The notes beneath the pieces were generated by a model that was given only the letters and a program-made list of their open reading frames with translations, did no database searches and was not told the DNA's origin. A DNA stretch of 51,630 bases from a virus: positions 1 through 51,630 of the IMG/VR virus record IMGVR_UViG_3300046512_000015, one strand, 5' to 3'. The translations under genes and the position numbers were made by a program. Below, one piece after another: positions 10,251-18,648 of this stretch (position 1 is its first letter; each line of letters begins with the position of its first letter).

Positions 10251-10806
10251 TTTCTTTGGAATGGATTTTGGAGTAGCTAAACCTGTTCCAACAGAACAAG
10301 TAGCAGATGCTCCTAAGAAGGAGAGCACTTTAGTTAGTGCTCTTCAGTTCTTCGGAATGGATTTCTCTGCTCCTAAGCAAGTCCCTGTTAATGAAGTGGC
10401 TCCTAGGTCTTCTGGAAATAGTAAGTTTGAAACAGTGTTTGGTAGGCTCACTAAACAAGAGTCTGGGGACACACACATGGATGCTTCTGGGAAGTTGATT
10501 AGCTCTGTTAAAGGGGCTAAAGGAATTACACAAGTGATGCCTAACACTGGAGATGATCCGGGATTTGGTGTTGCTCCGTTGAAGAATAAAACTAAAGCAG
10601 AGTATTTGAGATTCGGACGAGATTACCTTCAAGCAATGGTAACTGAGTTTGGAGGAGACTACGAGAAAGCTCTAGCAGCCTATAATGCAGGTGTTGGAAA
10701 TGTTAAGAATGCTGTTGAGAAGGGCGGGGCTAATTGGAAAGATTATCTTCCTAAGAAGAGCGAAACTCTCCCTTACATTGAACGCATTCTGGGGAAAGGA
10801 AAGTAA
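10234..10806 (+). CDS. Virion-associated lytic transglycosylase (SLT fold)
   Basis: The 190-residue protein has an SLT/lysozyme-like domain from about residue 65. It shows the catalytic Glu in KQESGD (E76), the GAKGITQVMP block, the AAYNAGVGNV block and the C-terminal PYIERIL. Such enzymes open peptidoglycan during DNA ejection. A longer frame is open from 10069, but ATG 10234 is preferred: GGAG lies 8 nt upstream and the overlap with the gp15-like gene is then only 17 nt. The N-terminal 55 residues contain the motif FFGMDF twice (residues 7-12 and 39-44), probably a docking repeat. In T7 this activity is the N-terminal domain of gp16; here it is a stand-alone gene at the end of the ejection block. 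Confidence 0.88.
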   Translation: MPEASDFFGMDFGVAKPVPTEQVADAPKKESTLVSALQFFGMDFSAPKQVPVNEVAPRSSGNSKFETVFGRLTKQESGDTHMDASGKLISSVKGAKGITQVMPNTGDDPGFGVAPLKNKTKAEYLRFGRDYLQAMVTEFGGDYEKALAAYNAGVGNVKNAVEKGGANWKDYLPKKSETLPYIERILGKGK

Positions 10807-11079
10807 ATGCCTAAGAAAGGCCAGTACAAAGCAGGAGCTACTGCTGATTCTATTCGTCAACGTAAATATAATTCGTCTGATGAACAGAAGAAGCGTAGAG
10901 CACAAAGAAACTCCGCTAGAGCTAAGATGGTGAAAGCCGGTAAAGCCCATAAGGGAGATGGTAAAGACGTAGATCATAAAAATATGAATACGGCTAATAA
11001 CAGTACAAGTAATCTTCAAGTTATCTCTAAGTCCAAGAATCGGGCTAAGAACAAGCATCATTTAAAAGGAAAGAAATAA
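10807..11079 (+). CDS. Small basic HNH-like protein (90 aa)
   Basis: This 90-residue, very basic protein ends in an HNH-like half-site: DVDHKNMNTANNSTSNLQVI followed by KNRAKNKHH. The first His (in DHK), the Asn-rich turn, NL and the final N-x-x-K-x-x-H give the beta-beta-alpha metal pattern seen in small phage HNH proteins located in structural operons. I see no zinc knuckles. It begins directly after the transglycosylase stop with an AAAGGAAAG ribosome site and overlaps the tailspike start (TAATG). It may be a nuclease or a degenerate DNA-binding protein; its place between ejection and tailspike genes does not decide. Confidence 0.65.
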   Translation: MPKKGQYKAGATADSIRQRKYNSSDEQKKRRAQRNSARAKMVKAGKAHKGDGKDVDHKNMNTANNSTSNLQVISKSKNRAKNKHHLKGKK

Positions 11080-13112
11080 TGAGTGTTGAAAACAAAGGAC
11101 CGGGCGGTGTTAGTAATTCTTATGGGCAACGCCGAACACTAGCAAGTAGCTCTTTGAATACTAAAACCCCAAAAGATACATATACTGGATTTAATAAAGG
11201 AAATGCTCTTTCTTTCGATGCAACGGGGCGTTCCTATTACGACACTCTTGGTCAAGTACGACCTATTTCAGAAGCATACTCTATTGCTAGTAAATCTTTT
11301 CCTAAGGTTTATGAACAAACTAGTAAACAATTAAATTTAAGTCTCCCAACTTTTACCACCACCGCAACCGGTGGCACCGAGATTTACATCGACTTCAACC
11401 GTGGCAACGACGCTAATCCAGGAACACGACTGCTGCCGAAGAAAAATCTGTCGGCGATCAATAGCGCTTCGTATGGCGCAGGTTCGATCATTGCCCTCGC
11501 CTCGGATTCGGTATGGGATTTGGTTGGGACTACAACCACCGTGAACCAGATCAACTGCGACAATATTTTGTCCACCAATCCGGCTTCGCCAGTCCTGATT
11601 ACTGGCTATGACGCGGCAGGCCACACTGGTCTCAAGCCTACCGTCATCCACAGTTGGAAGCCTGCTGCAAACGAGTGGGTTTATGATGCTGCTGCGGCAG
11701 CGTGGTATTACACCATCACGAATGCGCTATATCCGGGCGCGAATTGCTGCATTTTTGTTGGCCCTAATAAACTCCCTTGTATTAACGTTTGGCAGGATGC
11801 GTCTGCGCATTTGGCGACTAATCCGCCAATGTTCCGCGATTACCAGTTTAGTTTCGTCACGGACAATTCGACTTACAAGAAAATATATTTGTGGTCGCCT
11901 GCCAACACGAATCCGACCGACTACTACGGCGGCGTGATGCTTTCTTTCGGCGCTCGCGGTGCGTTGTTCACTGGTTCGAATGGTTTGCGCAACACCATCA
12001 TTGATGGGTTGAAATTCGCCTATACCGGCTCAGGTATCGGCATTACCGCAACGGTTGGCGGCACCGCGCATACTGGTCTTATTGTGCGCAACTGTGATAC
12101 TGACCGAGCCGGCCTGCTGGACTATTACAACGGCGGTTCGGGCAACGCTAATTCGTTTGTCACCTATGACAACAAGGGCGTTGAAGTACCATCAGCGTTT
12201 ATTAAGGCTAGCGGTCAGTCTGGCAACACGACAGACTATGACATTCGCACGAACGACATTCGTGGTGGCAATCGTCAATACTCAGCACAAGCAGCGATTT
12301 ATATTACTGCCATCGCTTCGGCTCTTGGCAACGGCAAGGTGCACCACAACTATATCTACGACTGTCAGAACGGTACGGGGACAGAGTTCAACGGCATGCC
12401 AGGCTCTACGGTCACTGCTACGGCATATGGTTGCCCTTACGACGGCTCTGCAATCTATTTTGACCTTGGCTCTAACCGTGGCGTTGCGTACGGCAACATC
12501 ATTGAGCGCTGCCACGTAGCCATTCAAACGAACAGCGCAAAGACAGTGCAGGTGTTTGGCAACATTACCATCGACTGCAATCTGCTTGGGACAAGTACTG
12601 ATGCAGGCGCTGCTGGATCAAATGATGTGCTGATATTGCATAACACTTACATTAACCGACTGGTAGACCAGAATCAGCTAAAACAGGGCACTACTAGTAA
12701 GGCTGATTATGCTTACACCAACTGGTTTGAAAATACCACGTCCTCGTCTATTCGCGTTATCAATAATGCTTTCTACCGAAAAGCTCAAGATGGCCTGCGT
12801 GAAGCTATCCGTATTGAACGCGATGCAGGTACAAAACTGGTTGTGGGTAATGCGCTCTATGGCTGGACTAATGCACAGAAGGTTGTAGCCAAGCGTTTGA
12901 TTGGGCCAGAAGTTGATGATCTAACCGCTACCGCATTGAACGTTACTAGTGATGGTGCTTTTTGGTTTGATGGGCTGACTTCGGTTCCTGTATCCGCTAA
13001 CAGTCCATTAGTCAAAGCAGGGAACCGCTATATTGACGGCCTTGCTGATATGACCGGTACGGCATTTGAGCGCATCCCATCTATCGGAGCTATTGAATGG
13101 ACTCCAAGGTAA
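11079..13112 (+). CDS. Tailspike / receptor-binding protein with parallel beta-helix
   Basis: The 677-residue protein has a phage-specific N-terminal anchor (about residues 1-88). A long repetitive region follows with the look of a right-handed parallel beta-helix: repeated short strands such as GLIVRNCDTD, GVAYGNIIERC and VFGNITIDC, and an opening EIYIDFNRGNDANPGT typical of pectate-lyase-like spikes. Such proteins bind and often depolymerise surface polysaccharide. Base and codon use change sharply at about 11340: the anchor uses AT-rich codons like its neighbours, the helix is rich in GGC, GCG, TCG and AAC, and AT-rich codons return near 12650-13112. This is the mark of domain replacement by transfer. 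I cannot name the substrate. Confidence 0.8.
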   Translation: MSVENKGPGGVSNSYGQRRTLASSSLNTKTPKDTYTGFNKGNALSFDATGRSYYDTLGQVRPISEAYSIASKSFPKVYEQTSKQLNLSLPTFTTTATGGTEIYIDFNRGNDANPGTRLLPKKNLSAINSASYGAGSIIALASDSVWDLVGTTTTVNQINCDNILSTNPASPVLITGYDAAGHTGLKPTVIHSWKPAANEWVYDAAAAAWYYTITNALYPGANCCIFVGPNKLPCINVWQDASAHLATNPPMFRDYQFSFVTDNSTYKKIYLWSPANTNPTDYYGGVMLSFGARGALFTGSNGLRNTIIDGLKFAYTGSGIGITATVGGTAHTGLIVRNCDTDRAGLLDYYNGGSGNANSFVTYDNKGVEVPSAFIKASGQSGNTTDYDIRTNDIRGGNRQYSAQAAIYITAIASALGNGKVHHNYIYDCQNGTGTEFNGMPGSTVTATAYGCPYDGSAIYFDLGSNRGVAYGNIIERCHVAIQTNSAKTVQVFGNITIDCNLLGTSTDAGAAGSNDVLILHNTYINRLVDQNQLKQGTTSKADYAYTNWFENTTSSSIRVINNAFYRKAQDGLREAIRIERDAGTKLVVGNALYGWTNAQKVVAKRLIGPEVDDLTATALNVTSDGAFWFDGLTSVPVSANSPLVKAGNRYIDGLADMTGTAFERIPSIGAIEWTPR

Positions 13113-13115
13113 GAT

Positions 13116-13517
13116 ATGTTATCTTTAGACGATATTAAATTACAAAAACTAAGACAGTTAGGATATATGGGAGCTATTAACGATGCAGAACTCGCCTTCT
13201 GGTTAGAGTATATTCCGGGGGCCGCTAGTTCTGTTTTACCAATTACTTTTACAAATAGTAATTTGACACTAACCCCCTCAATGTCAACTGTGTTAGTTGC
13301 CACTTCTGGGGCAGATTCAATCATTACACTCCCCTCCGTGGGGAGTAATTCTGGCAGAATTTACACAATAAAGAAAACAGATGCTGGGGCGTTTAAAGTT
13401 GTTATACAAACCCTAGGGAATGAAACAACTATCGACAGTTCTGCGACATACAATCTAACTACTCAGAATCAATCTGTTAGAGTTCAATCTTCTGGGATTC
13501 AATGGTTTATTATTTAA
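13116..13517 (+). CDS. Small tail fibre-associated structural protein (133 aa)
   Basis: The 133-residue protein starts with a helical segment (DDIKLQKLRQLGYMGAINDAELAFWLEYI) and continues as a beta-rich, Ser/Thr/Gly-rich domain ending in SVRVQSSGIQWFII. The pattern of TITLPSVGSNSGRIYTIKKTDA followed by VVIQTLGNETTIDSS and ending in IQWFI resembles small trimerising fibre-tip domains found in many phage fibre proteins. It follows the tailspike with only 3 nt spacing and an AAGGTAAG ribosome site. A second adhesin subunit or an assembly partner of the spike is likely; that is inference. Confidence 0.6.
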   Translation: MLSLDDIKLQKLRQLGYMGAINDAELAFWLEYIPGAASSVLPITFTNSNLTLTPSMSTVLVATSGADSIITLPSVGSNSGRIYTIKKTDAGAFKVVIQTLGNETTIDSSATYNLTTQNQSVRVQSSGIQWFII

Positions 13518-13597
13518 AAGATATCTCTTGAACTACTACGGTTATAGCATGACCATCACCACCGAAACCTCACTGTTTACTTTTAAGAAAGGGAGTA

Positions 13598-14371
13598 ATG
13601 GGGAGTATTAATGATGCATTAAAAAGATATATGGAGAACTCTGTTGCTGATCCTATTGGATTTGGCACGGAGTCTCCAAATTATAGGAGAATAGCTTCTT
13701 TAGGAAATATTGGGGTGTCCTCTGCGGGAACAGATGTGTGGCCTCTTGGAACGGTGTATCCTTTTAAAACAACAGCCACCACTGTGGAGGTATTTTGCTC
13801 TAGTGCTTCTGATACAAACGGAGGAACTGGTGCTTGGACAATTGTTGTAAATGGACTAGACACTAATTACAATGAGATTAGTGAAACAGTTATTCTAAAT
13901 GGAGGAGTACAGGCTCTTGTTGGGACATACATTGCAATAAATAACGCTTTTGTTTCCTCTTCTGGAATTACTAATTCTGCCGTAGGAGATATAAGTATTA
14001 GAGATAGTGGTGGAGGAACAGTAAGGCAAGTAATTAAGGCAGTGTATGGGGTAAGCAGGAGTAGCGTATATACTGTTCCAGCGGGATACACCCTCTCTGA
14101 AATCTCTGTGTTTGGATGTATTAATAGGGTGGCAGCAGGAGGTCAGGCTAATTATATCACTATGTCTACAGGTCAGAGAAATCCTACAGGAAATGTGAGG
14201 CTTCCTCTAGAGTTTACTTTTTCTTCTGTTGGGCCTTATAGGCATGACGCTGTTCCTGGAATTATCACCACGGAGAGGAACAGTTTCTTTTTAAGGATAA
14301 CTGCTCAATCTGCCGCAGTAGATGTTACTGGTGCTTGGTTGGGAGTTTTGAAACGGAATGTTCCAATTTGA
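13598..14371 (+). CDS. Hypothetical structural protein, last gene of the tail operon (257 aa)
   Basis: This 257-residue beta-rich protein has no membrane segment. Its Gly/Thr/Ser-rich text (TVEVFCSSASDTNGGTGAWT, then GTYIAINNAFVSS) resembles uncharacterised virion proteins of podoviruses and marine phages. It is separated from the previous gene by 80 nt without a visible signal. The ATG at 13598 has GGGAG only two bases upstream; a second ATG at 13611 has better spacing but is out of frame. A strong terminator follows 21 nt after the stop, so this closes the rightward operon. I cannot assign a precise role. Confidence 0.65.
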   Translation: MGSINDALKRYMENSVADPIGFGTESPNYRRIASLGNIGVSSAGTDVWPLGTVYPFKTTATTVEVFCSSASDTNGGTGAWTIVVNGLDTNYNEISETVILNGGVQALVGTYIAINNAFVSSSGITNSAVGDISIRDSGGGTVRQVIKAVYGVSRSSVYTVPAGYTLSEISVFGCINRVAAGGQANYITMSTGQRNPTGNVRLPLEFTFSSVGPYRHDAVPGIITTERNSFFLRITAQSAAVDVTGAWLGVLKRNVPI

Positions 14372-14392
14372 CCAGAACGGTCGAGAGAAGAG

Positions 14393-14427
14393 CCCTCCCC
14401 CGGAGAAATCTAGGGGAGGGTTTTTTT
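14393..14427 (+). terminator. Rho-independent terminator of the rightward late operon
   Basis: An 8-bp perfect stem, CCCTCCCC (14393-14400) and GGGGAGGG (14413-14420), with a 12-nt loop is followed directly by seven T. It lies between the last + strand tail gene and the convergent end of the - strand operon. No A-run precedes the stem, so it works only for rightward transcription. Confidence 0.93.
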
Positions 14428-14551
14428 ATTGCTTAGTGGAAAAGACAAGTATCTGTTTTTTTACCACATTTAGTACAACGGTAAGAATAGTATTGAGCAA
14501 AGAAAGGGGTTGTATCTTCCCACTTATGCCAACAAAAGAGTTGTTTAAATT

Positions 14552-16519
14552 TCATCGGATTGGGCAAGCACCCCCAGCACATTCATCTTCTAGCTCTGCA
14601 TCAATATCATTGGCTTTATCCAGTTCAATTGGTTGCAGACCAGAAGCATACTCCTCATAAACTTCTCTAGTAACTACTGCCTGCGGAAGATACTTATAAC
14701 CGAGATCTTCAGCCGTCTTAGTTGGATCAGCGCGGAACAGGAAACTCACACCTACATAGATATCCCAATTCTCGTACAGCCAATCAATGATAGCTGGAAC
14801 CTCATCTGCTGAATAACTAATCGTTGCAGATACATTCTGTTGACACCAGTTAGTCATCAACATTTTATATCGCTCTAATTGAGCTACAGCAGTTTCAATG
14901 TTAACATCCATACCGTTAACCTTGTCAAATGGAACGTCCTCCCATTTTACCGGGAAAGTAATGAGAACAGCTTCAGGATCGGTTGGATTATCAACAACCT
15001 TATAGCCCGCTGCACGACAAAGCGGAATGAGCGGGTCGTGTTTGCCGAAGTTGACGTTGTTAAAGATGTACTTACCAAGTGGCTTGTGGACTCCCTCTGT
15101 AGTGTCCATGACCTTTGAAAGGGTCCCAGAGGGCTTGATTGTTGTGACATTCTTAGGACGCGGAAGTCCAAGCTCGTCAGCCATAGAATAAGCTCCAGCA
15201 ACCGCTGTTCGTTGTAATTCAGAATAATCGTACGCTCCCAAGTCTGGTCGTCGTACAATACCCGTAAGTCCAACTCCACAAAGTCGCAAGAATTCATTAT
15301 TAAGATGCCATGCTTCTTGGAGGATACCGTCAATAAGATTGACACAGGTCTGTCGGTAGTTAGCTCTTGCAGCAATGTGGATAGCTCGTCGCAAACCTGC
15401 TGAGTCGCCTTTGAATTTAGCAACGTCTACCTCCGTTAAGTTGCAGAATGATTTATTACCTAGCAGGATTTCTGCACAAGGATTAACCCCTTTAAACCAA
15501 GGTGCTCGTTTAGCAGCTGCTTCGCCATTAATGAAGCCAGGTTCACTACCCCCGCTGTCCACCATGAGCTTAAAGATGCCTTGTAGGGCTTCCTTGGTGG
15601 GTTTCTGCTTGAACAGTAGGCTGTTATTACTTTGTGCCCGTTGTACATTGTCCACCCACCAATTGTTCTTTGCTACTGCGAATTCTTCCCATTCCGCTTC
15701 ACCATATTCAAATAGAGCGATCTCAGCGGAGCGCCGACTACTGAGTACAGTGCCAAGCCAATTAACAACATCGAGGATGTCAATCCGGCTAAGAAGCGAA
15801 CCAGCCCGTCTATTGAGAATTTTAAAGATGTTAGTATAAGCCGTAACAAGACTTGCGTCTCCCGAACTAATCCACCCATAACCTTTCAGCCTTTCCCCTG
15901 CTGGTCTAATCTCCGAGAAATCGAGTACAAGTTTATCGGCGGCATACTTATGAGCGGCCAGCTTACCGATACTCTTACTCCATGCTTCTGCGGAGTCACC
16001 AACTTTGATTGTCCACACTCCGTCAACAAAGGTTTCAACGTTGTCTTGTACTCCACCTTTTTCCTTTCGTGTAGAACGAATAATCTCTAGTTCTTTAATT
16101 GGCTTTTGGAATCCTGTAAGCTGTCCAATAACAGGACGGAAGCCAACTCCACAACCCTGCATGAGGAGCCATAGGACGTCAACCACATCATAGACCGTCT
16201 CAACATTAGTGAACGAGCAGTTAAACTGGCTTGCTTCCCGTCGCTTGGCAACTTCCGTACCTCCAAGCCATAGGGTACGTCCAGACATGAGAACTTTACG
16301 GTCAAGCATGAGTTGTTTGAGTTCTCGCAATTCATTTACAATCTCCACACGTTGTTCTTCTAATACAGGAGTCTTAGAGCGTGCCCAAAGCCATGCTTGG
16401 TGATCAATAACACGATCAACTGTTTGTTCAAATGTTTCAAACACCTTACCAGCCTCATCAAGAGGCCGGTTATATGTTCTGCGTAGGATTAGTTTACTGC
16501 GGAGAGATTGTTCAGTCAT
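14552..16519 (-). CDS. nrdJ: Class II (B12-dependent) ribonucleoside-triphosphate reductase, monomeric
   Basis: The 655-residue protein reduces ribonucleotides to deoxyribonucleotides with adenosylcobalamin. It matches the monomeric Lactobacillus leichmannii RTPR type. The active site NPCAE has Asn346, Cys348 and Glu350, with Cys359 eleven residues on (SFCNL), the same spacing as 406/408/410/419 in RTPR. The partner Cys101 is in FNCSF. The C-terminal redox pair is Cys647 and Cys652 in ECAGGACPI. All key residues are present. It is the last gene of the leftward operon; its ATG lies inside the stop region of a 34-aa ORF (ATGACTGA) with AAGGA upstream. It needs host B12 or a host scavenging route, but works with or without oxygen. 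Confidence 0.93.
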   Translation of the reverse strand: MTEQSLRSKLILRRTYNRPLDEAGKVFETFEQTVDRVIDHQAWLWARSKTPVLEEQRVEIVNELRELKQLMLDRKVLMSGRTLWLGGTEVAKRREASQFNCSFTNVETVYDVVDVLWLLMQGCGVGFRPVIGQLTGFQKPIKELEIIRSTRKEKGGVQDNVETFVDGVWTIKVGDSAEAWSKSIGKLAAHKYAADKLVLDFSEIRPAGERLKGYGWISSGDASLVTAYTNIFKILNRRAGSLLSRIDILDVVNWLGTVLSSRRSAEIALFEYGEAEWEEFAVAKNNWWVDNVQRAQSNNSLLFKQKPTKEALQGIFKLMVDSGGSEPGFINGEAAAKRAPWFKGVNPCAEILLGNKSFCNLTEVDVAKFKGDSAGLRRAIHIAARANYRQTCVNLIDGILQEAWHLNNEFLRLCGVGLTGIVRRPDLGAYDYSELQRTAVAGAYSMADELGLPRPKNVTTIKPSGTLSKVMDTTEGVHKPLGKYIFNNVNFGKHDPLIPLCRAAGYKVVDNPTDPEAVLITFPVKWEDVPFDKVNGMDVNIETAVAQLERYKMLMTNWCQQNVSATISYSADEVPAIIDWLYENWDIYVGVSFLFRADPTKTAEDLGYKYLPQAVVTREVYEEYASGLQPIELDKANDIDAELEDECAGGACPIR

Positions 16520-16616
16520 TAATTTCCTTTACTTTATATCCAGCAGCGTAATGTTCATTCGTGTCCAGCAGTTCAAAATGCAAACGTGCTAACAACATCC
16601 AAATATCAAATTTCAT
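16512..16616 (-). CDS. Small ORF (34 aa) coupled between the MazG-like and nrdJ genes
   Basis: This short frame starts at ATG 16616, inside the stop of the MazG-like gene (ATGA), and stops at 16512, inside the first codons of nrdJ. The peptide begins MKFDIWMLLARLHFELLD and ends YKVKEIND. Tight coupling on both sides suggests a translated leader or a small protein that keeps ribosomes moving into nrdJ. I know no homologue. It could be only a coupling device. Confidence 0.55.
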   Translation of the reverse strand: MKFDIWMLLARLHFELLDTNEHYAAGYKVKEIND

Positions 16617-16939
16617 CGATCGTCTCCATTACCAGACAGAACATTACGTTCTTGACGGCTAGTTAATTTATCCACATTCATCTGTGCCACTTCTTGCAAG
16701 CTATAGCCCAGAGCATTAGACATACGAGTTAGATACCACAGTACGTCTCCAAGCTCTTTAGCGACGTCAGGACGCACTAAAACACCATCTCTGATATACT
16801 TCTTCAGCTTCTCCAATACTTCGCCTGATTCGCCTCCTAGGCCTAAACCTAGGTAGGTGAGTTCAGTGGGAGAAGAGGTGTTTGCGTCTGGGTAGATTGC
16901 AAATTTAGCAATCTGTTCTTGATAATCATTGAGCTGCAT
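16613..16939 (-). CDS. MazG-like nucleotide pyrophosphohydrolase (108 aa)
   Basis: This 108-residue all-alpha NTP pyrophosphatase carries the family metal motifs: GLGGESGEVLEKLKK (E-x-x-E type) and KELGDVLWYLTRM (E-x-x-D type) about 25 residues later. Phage MazG-like enzymes hydrolyse non-canonical dNTPs or alarmone-type nucleotides. It overlaps the upstream exonuclease gene by 14 nt and the downstream small ORF by ATGA. Its place next to ribonucleotide reductase and ThyX fits control of the nucleotide pool. Confidence 0.87.
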   Translation of the reverse strand: MQLNDYQEQIAKFAIYPDANTSSPTELTYLGLGLGGESGEVLEKLKKYIRDGVLVRPDVAKELGDVLWYLTRMSNALGYSLQEVAQMNVDKLTSRQERNVLSGNGDDR

Positions 16940-17663
16940 TGATTTCCTTTACGGCTTCAGTTTTCTTATTACGGCTCCAAGAACCACATGCGTTACATTG
17001 GAAGCGTTGATATTTACCAGCAGCAGTGAAAGCAAAGCCTCGCCGCTGTAGATGAGCACCGCCACAGGTTGGACAGACATGAGGTTTATCATCATGCAAG
17101 CCTACGTTAGGGTGGTTGTTAATCCACGGACGCACTTTGTAATAAACACCCTCAGTGATGAATACGTCTTCGATGTTGTAATCCTTCATCTGATTCTGGG
17201 ATTCTTTATTACCAGCCATAACACCCAGCCACATTTCAAAGCCAGCATGTTTCAGCTTTGCACCAACACCCAGAGCTTGTGCTACGTAGTCTAGTTTGTT
17301 ATGTGGGAATTTGAAATGCTTCCGTACAATTGGCAACAGATCAATGTGCTTGTAATTAGAAGGAGGAAGCAGACCAGCTAAGATGAATTCACGATTTACA
17401 GTTGGTACGTCAAACTTCTTACCGTTATACGTGATGATTGCATCTGCCTCAGACAACAGCTTGTGGAGGTTGTCTAAGAACCGCTTCTTGGGGCCTTTCC
17501 AAATAGCGTCAAAGATTGCCAAGTCTTCGTCTAGCCATTTAGCAGCATACGATAGGATGTAGCCGGGCTTGATGATTTGATTCATTGCCACATTCTGATC
17601 CCACATACCCCATACGTAAGCAGCAGTTGGAGCAGTTTCAATGTCTATCGTAAGAATTCTCAT
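16926..17663 (-). CDS. DnaQ-like 3'-5' exonuclease with C-terminal zinc ribbon
   Basis: The 245-residue protein starts with an RNase H-fold exonuclease of the DEDD class: ILTIDIETAP (Exo I, D and E near residues 6-8), AIITYNGKKFDVPTVNRE (Exo II) and KDYNIEDVFITEGVYYKV (Exo III, Tyr before the final Asp). The C-terminal 50 residues form a zinc ribbon with CPTCGG and CNACGSW, a likely nucleic-acid contact. It is separate from the DNA polymerase, which has its own exonuclease domain, so it may act in repair, recombination or host DNA breakdown. It overlaps ThyX by 4 nt. Confidence 0.85.
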   Translation of the reverse strand: MRILTIDIETAPTAAYVWGMWDQNVAMNQIIKPGYILSYAAKWLDEDLAIFDAIWKGPKKRFLDNLHKLLSEADAIITYNGKKFDVPTVNREFILAGLLPPSNYKHIDLLPIVRKHFKFPHNKLDYVAQALGVGAKLKHAGFEMWLGVMAGNKESQNQMKDYNIEDVFITEGVYYKVRPWINNHPNVGLHDDKPHVCPTCGGAHLQRRGFAFTAAGKYQRFQCNACGSWSRNKKTEAVKEINAAQ

Positions 17664-18331
17664 TCAATTCGTGCCTTATAAGATACAGGGAACAGATCAC
17701 TAATAATAGCCGCAATCTGTTGAGCAACAATACGGCTTTCGTATTGCGTATGTGGATCAAGACGTAGGACAAGCATGTCTAGGAAAGCACCTAACGTACC
17801 GGACCACACCCATTCAGTCATTACGTTAAGAGGCAACACCATCCTTGCCATTTCAGGACATACTCCTTTTTCTAACATATATTTATAATCGTTAAGAGCA
17901 CCACTTGATACAACTTGAATGTCATAAGGTAAGTCTTGGTCTTTAATTATACCACCAGACCCTTGCTTAACATTTTCTGCTTTAGCTCTAAATTCTTTAG
18001 GTATATAAAACTCAGGCTCAGAGTCTACATATCTCCTACTCACTTCATTCCAAGGCAAGAACTTATGTTTAACAAGCTGACGAGCTACAAAGATGGGAGC
18101 CTTAACACGGAAGCTAAGGAATGCGTGATTGAACGGAGAGAAGTGTTTATGTTTGGCTAAGTAGTTGATTAGTTTTACGTCCCCATCTAAGAGGACAAGG
18201 TCACCAGTTTCTTGAGCAATATCCATGTTCCAAAAAGTTTCCTTCTCAAAACTAACTCGTGCTGCATTCACTACGCTCAAGTCATCTCCGAAATGTCCAA
18301 TGTAGTCAACTTTAATATCTGCTGTTTTCAA
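17660..18331 (-). CDS. thyX: FAD-dependent thymidylate synthase ThyX
   Basis: This 223-residue protein makes dTMP from dUMP with FAD and methylenetetrahydrofolate. Seen: the opening VVNAARVSFEKET, the KHKHFSPFNHAFLSFR block and the signature region RQLVKHKFLPWNEVSRRYV. The classical RHR-x7-S motif reads K-H-K-x7-S here, a conservative but unusual change in the dUMP/FAD site. The C-terminal R-x-D-x-H-x-Q-x-E block is present (LRLDPHTQYESR). Translation probably starts at TTG 18331, because the conserved N-terminal block lies before the first ATG and no upstream ATG is in frame; TAA of the preceding small ORF abuts it. Confidence 0.92.
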   Translation of the reverse strand: MKTADIKVDYIGHFGDDLSVVNAARVSFEKETFWNMDIAQETGDLVLLDGDVKLINYLAKHKHFSPFNHAFLSFRVKAPIFVARQLVKHKFLPWNEVSRRYVDSEPEFYIPKEFRAKAENVKQGSGGIIKDQDLPYDIQVVSSGALNDYKYMLEKGVCPEMARMVLPLNVMTEWVWSGTLGAFLDMLVLRLDPHTQYESRIVAQQIAAIISDLFPVSYKARIE

Positions 18332-18421
18332 TTAGAAACCCCCGCAATCACAGGGATAACTTCCACAATCCTCACAAACATCATCAAAAATTAATCGTTT
18401 ACGAATCAATCTGTATTTCAT
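18332..18421 (-). CDS. Small cysteine-rich peptide (29 aa)
   Basis: The frame runs from ATG 18421 to TAA at 18332, directly before the TTG start of thyX, and overlaps the stop of the upstream gene (ATGA). The peptide has four Cys (CEDCGSYPCDCGG) after a basic start (MKYRLIRKRL), so it could form a minimal zinc knuckle. It was too short for routine detection. Coupling on both sides supports translation; its function is unknown. Confidence 0.5.
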   Translation of the reverse strand: MKYRLIRKRLIFDDVCEDCGSYPCDCGGF

Positions 18422-18648
18422 TTCTTATCCCTCTCATAAATAGCTGTACGAAGATATACACACAGGTCTAATGCTTCTTCGTAGGCATCTTGTAGAGCAT
18501 CCCTACCATTGAATGGCTGTAAGGGAGTACCATATTTAGCTACACCAAAAGCATTACGTCTCATCATGTCGTCCTTCACCAATGCCCAAACAGCAGGATT
18601 GTCATTTGGGATTGGCTTAGGTTGTGAGTCAAACTCAGCTAAGGACAA
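18418..18648 (-). CDS. MazG-like / dATP-dGTP pyrophosphohydrolase-like protein (about 76 aa)
   Basis: The conserved part is NAFGVAKYGTPLQPFNGRDALQDAYEEALDLCVYLR. Its E-E-A-L-D block is typical of short phage all-alpha nucleotide pyrophosphohydrolases found next to ThyX and ribonucleotide reductase. A longer frame is open to ATG 18720, but that would overlap the upstream gene by 86 nt. TTG 18648, with GGAG seven bases upstream, is the likelier start (GTG 18654 is the alternative). This is the second such enzyme in the operon after 16613-16939. Confidence 0.65.
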   Translation of the reverse strand: MSLAEFDSQPKPIPNDNPAVWALVKDDMMRRNAFGVAKYGTPLQPFNGRDALQDAYEEALDLCVYLRTAIYERDKK

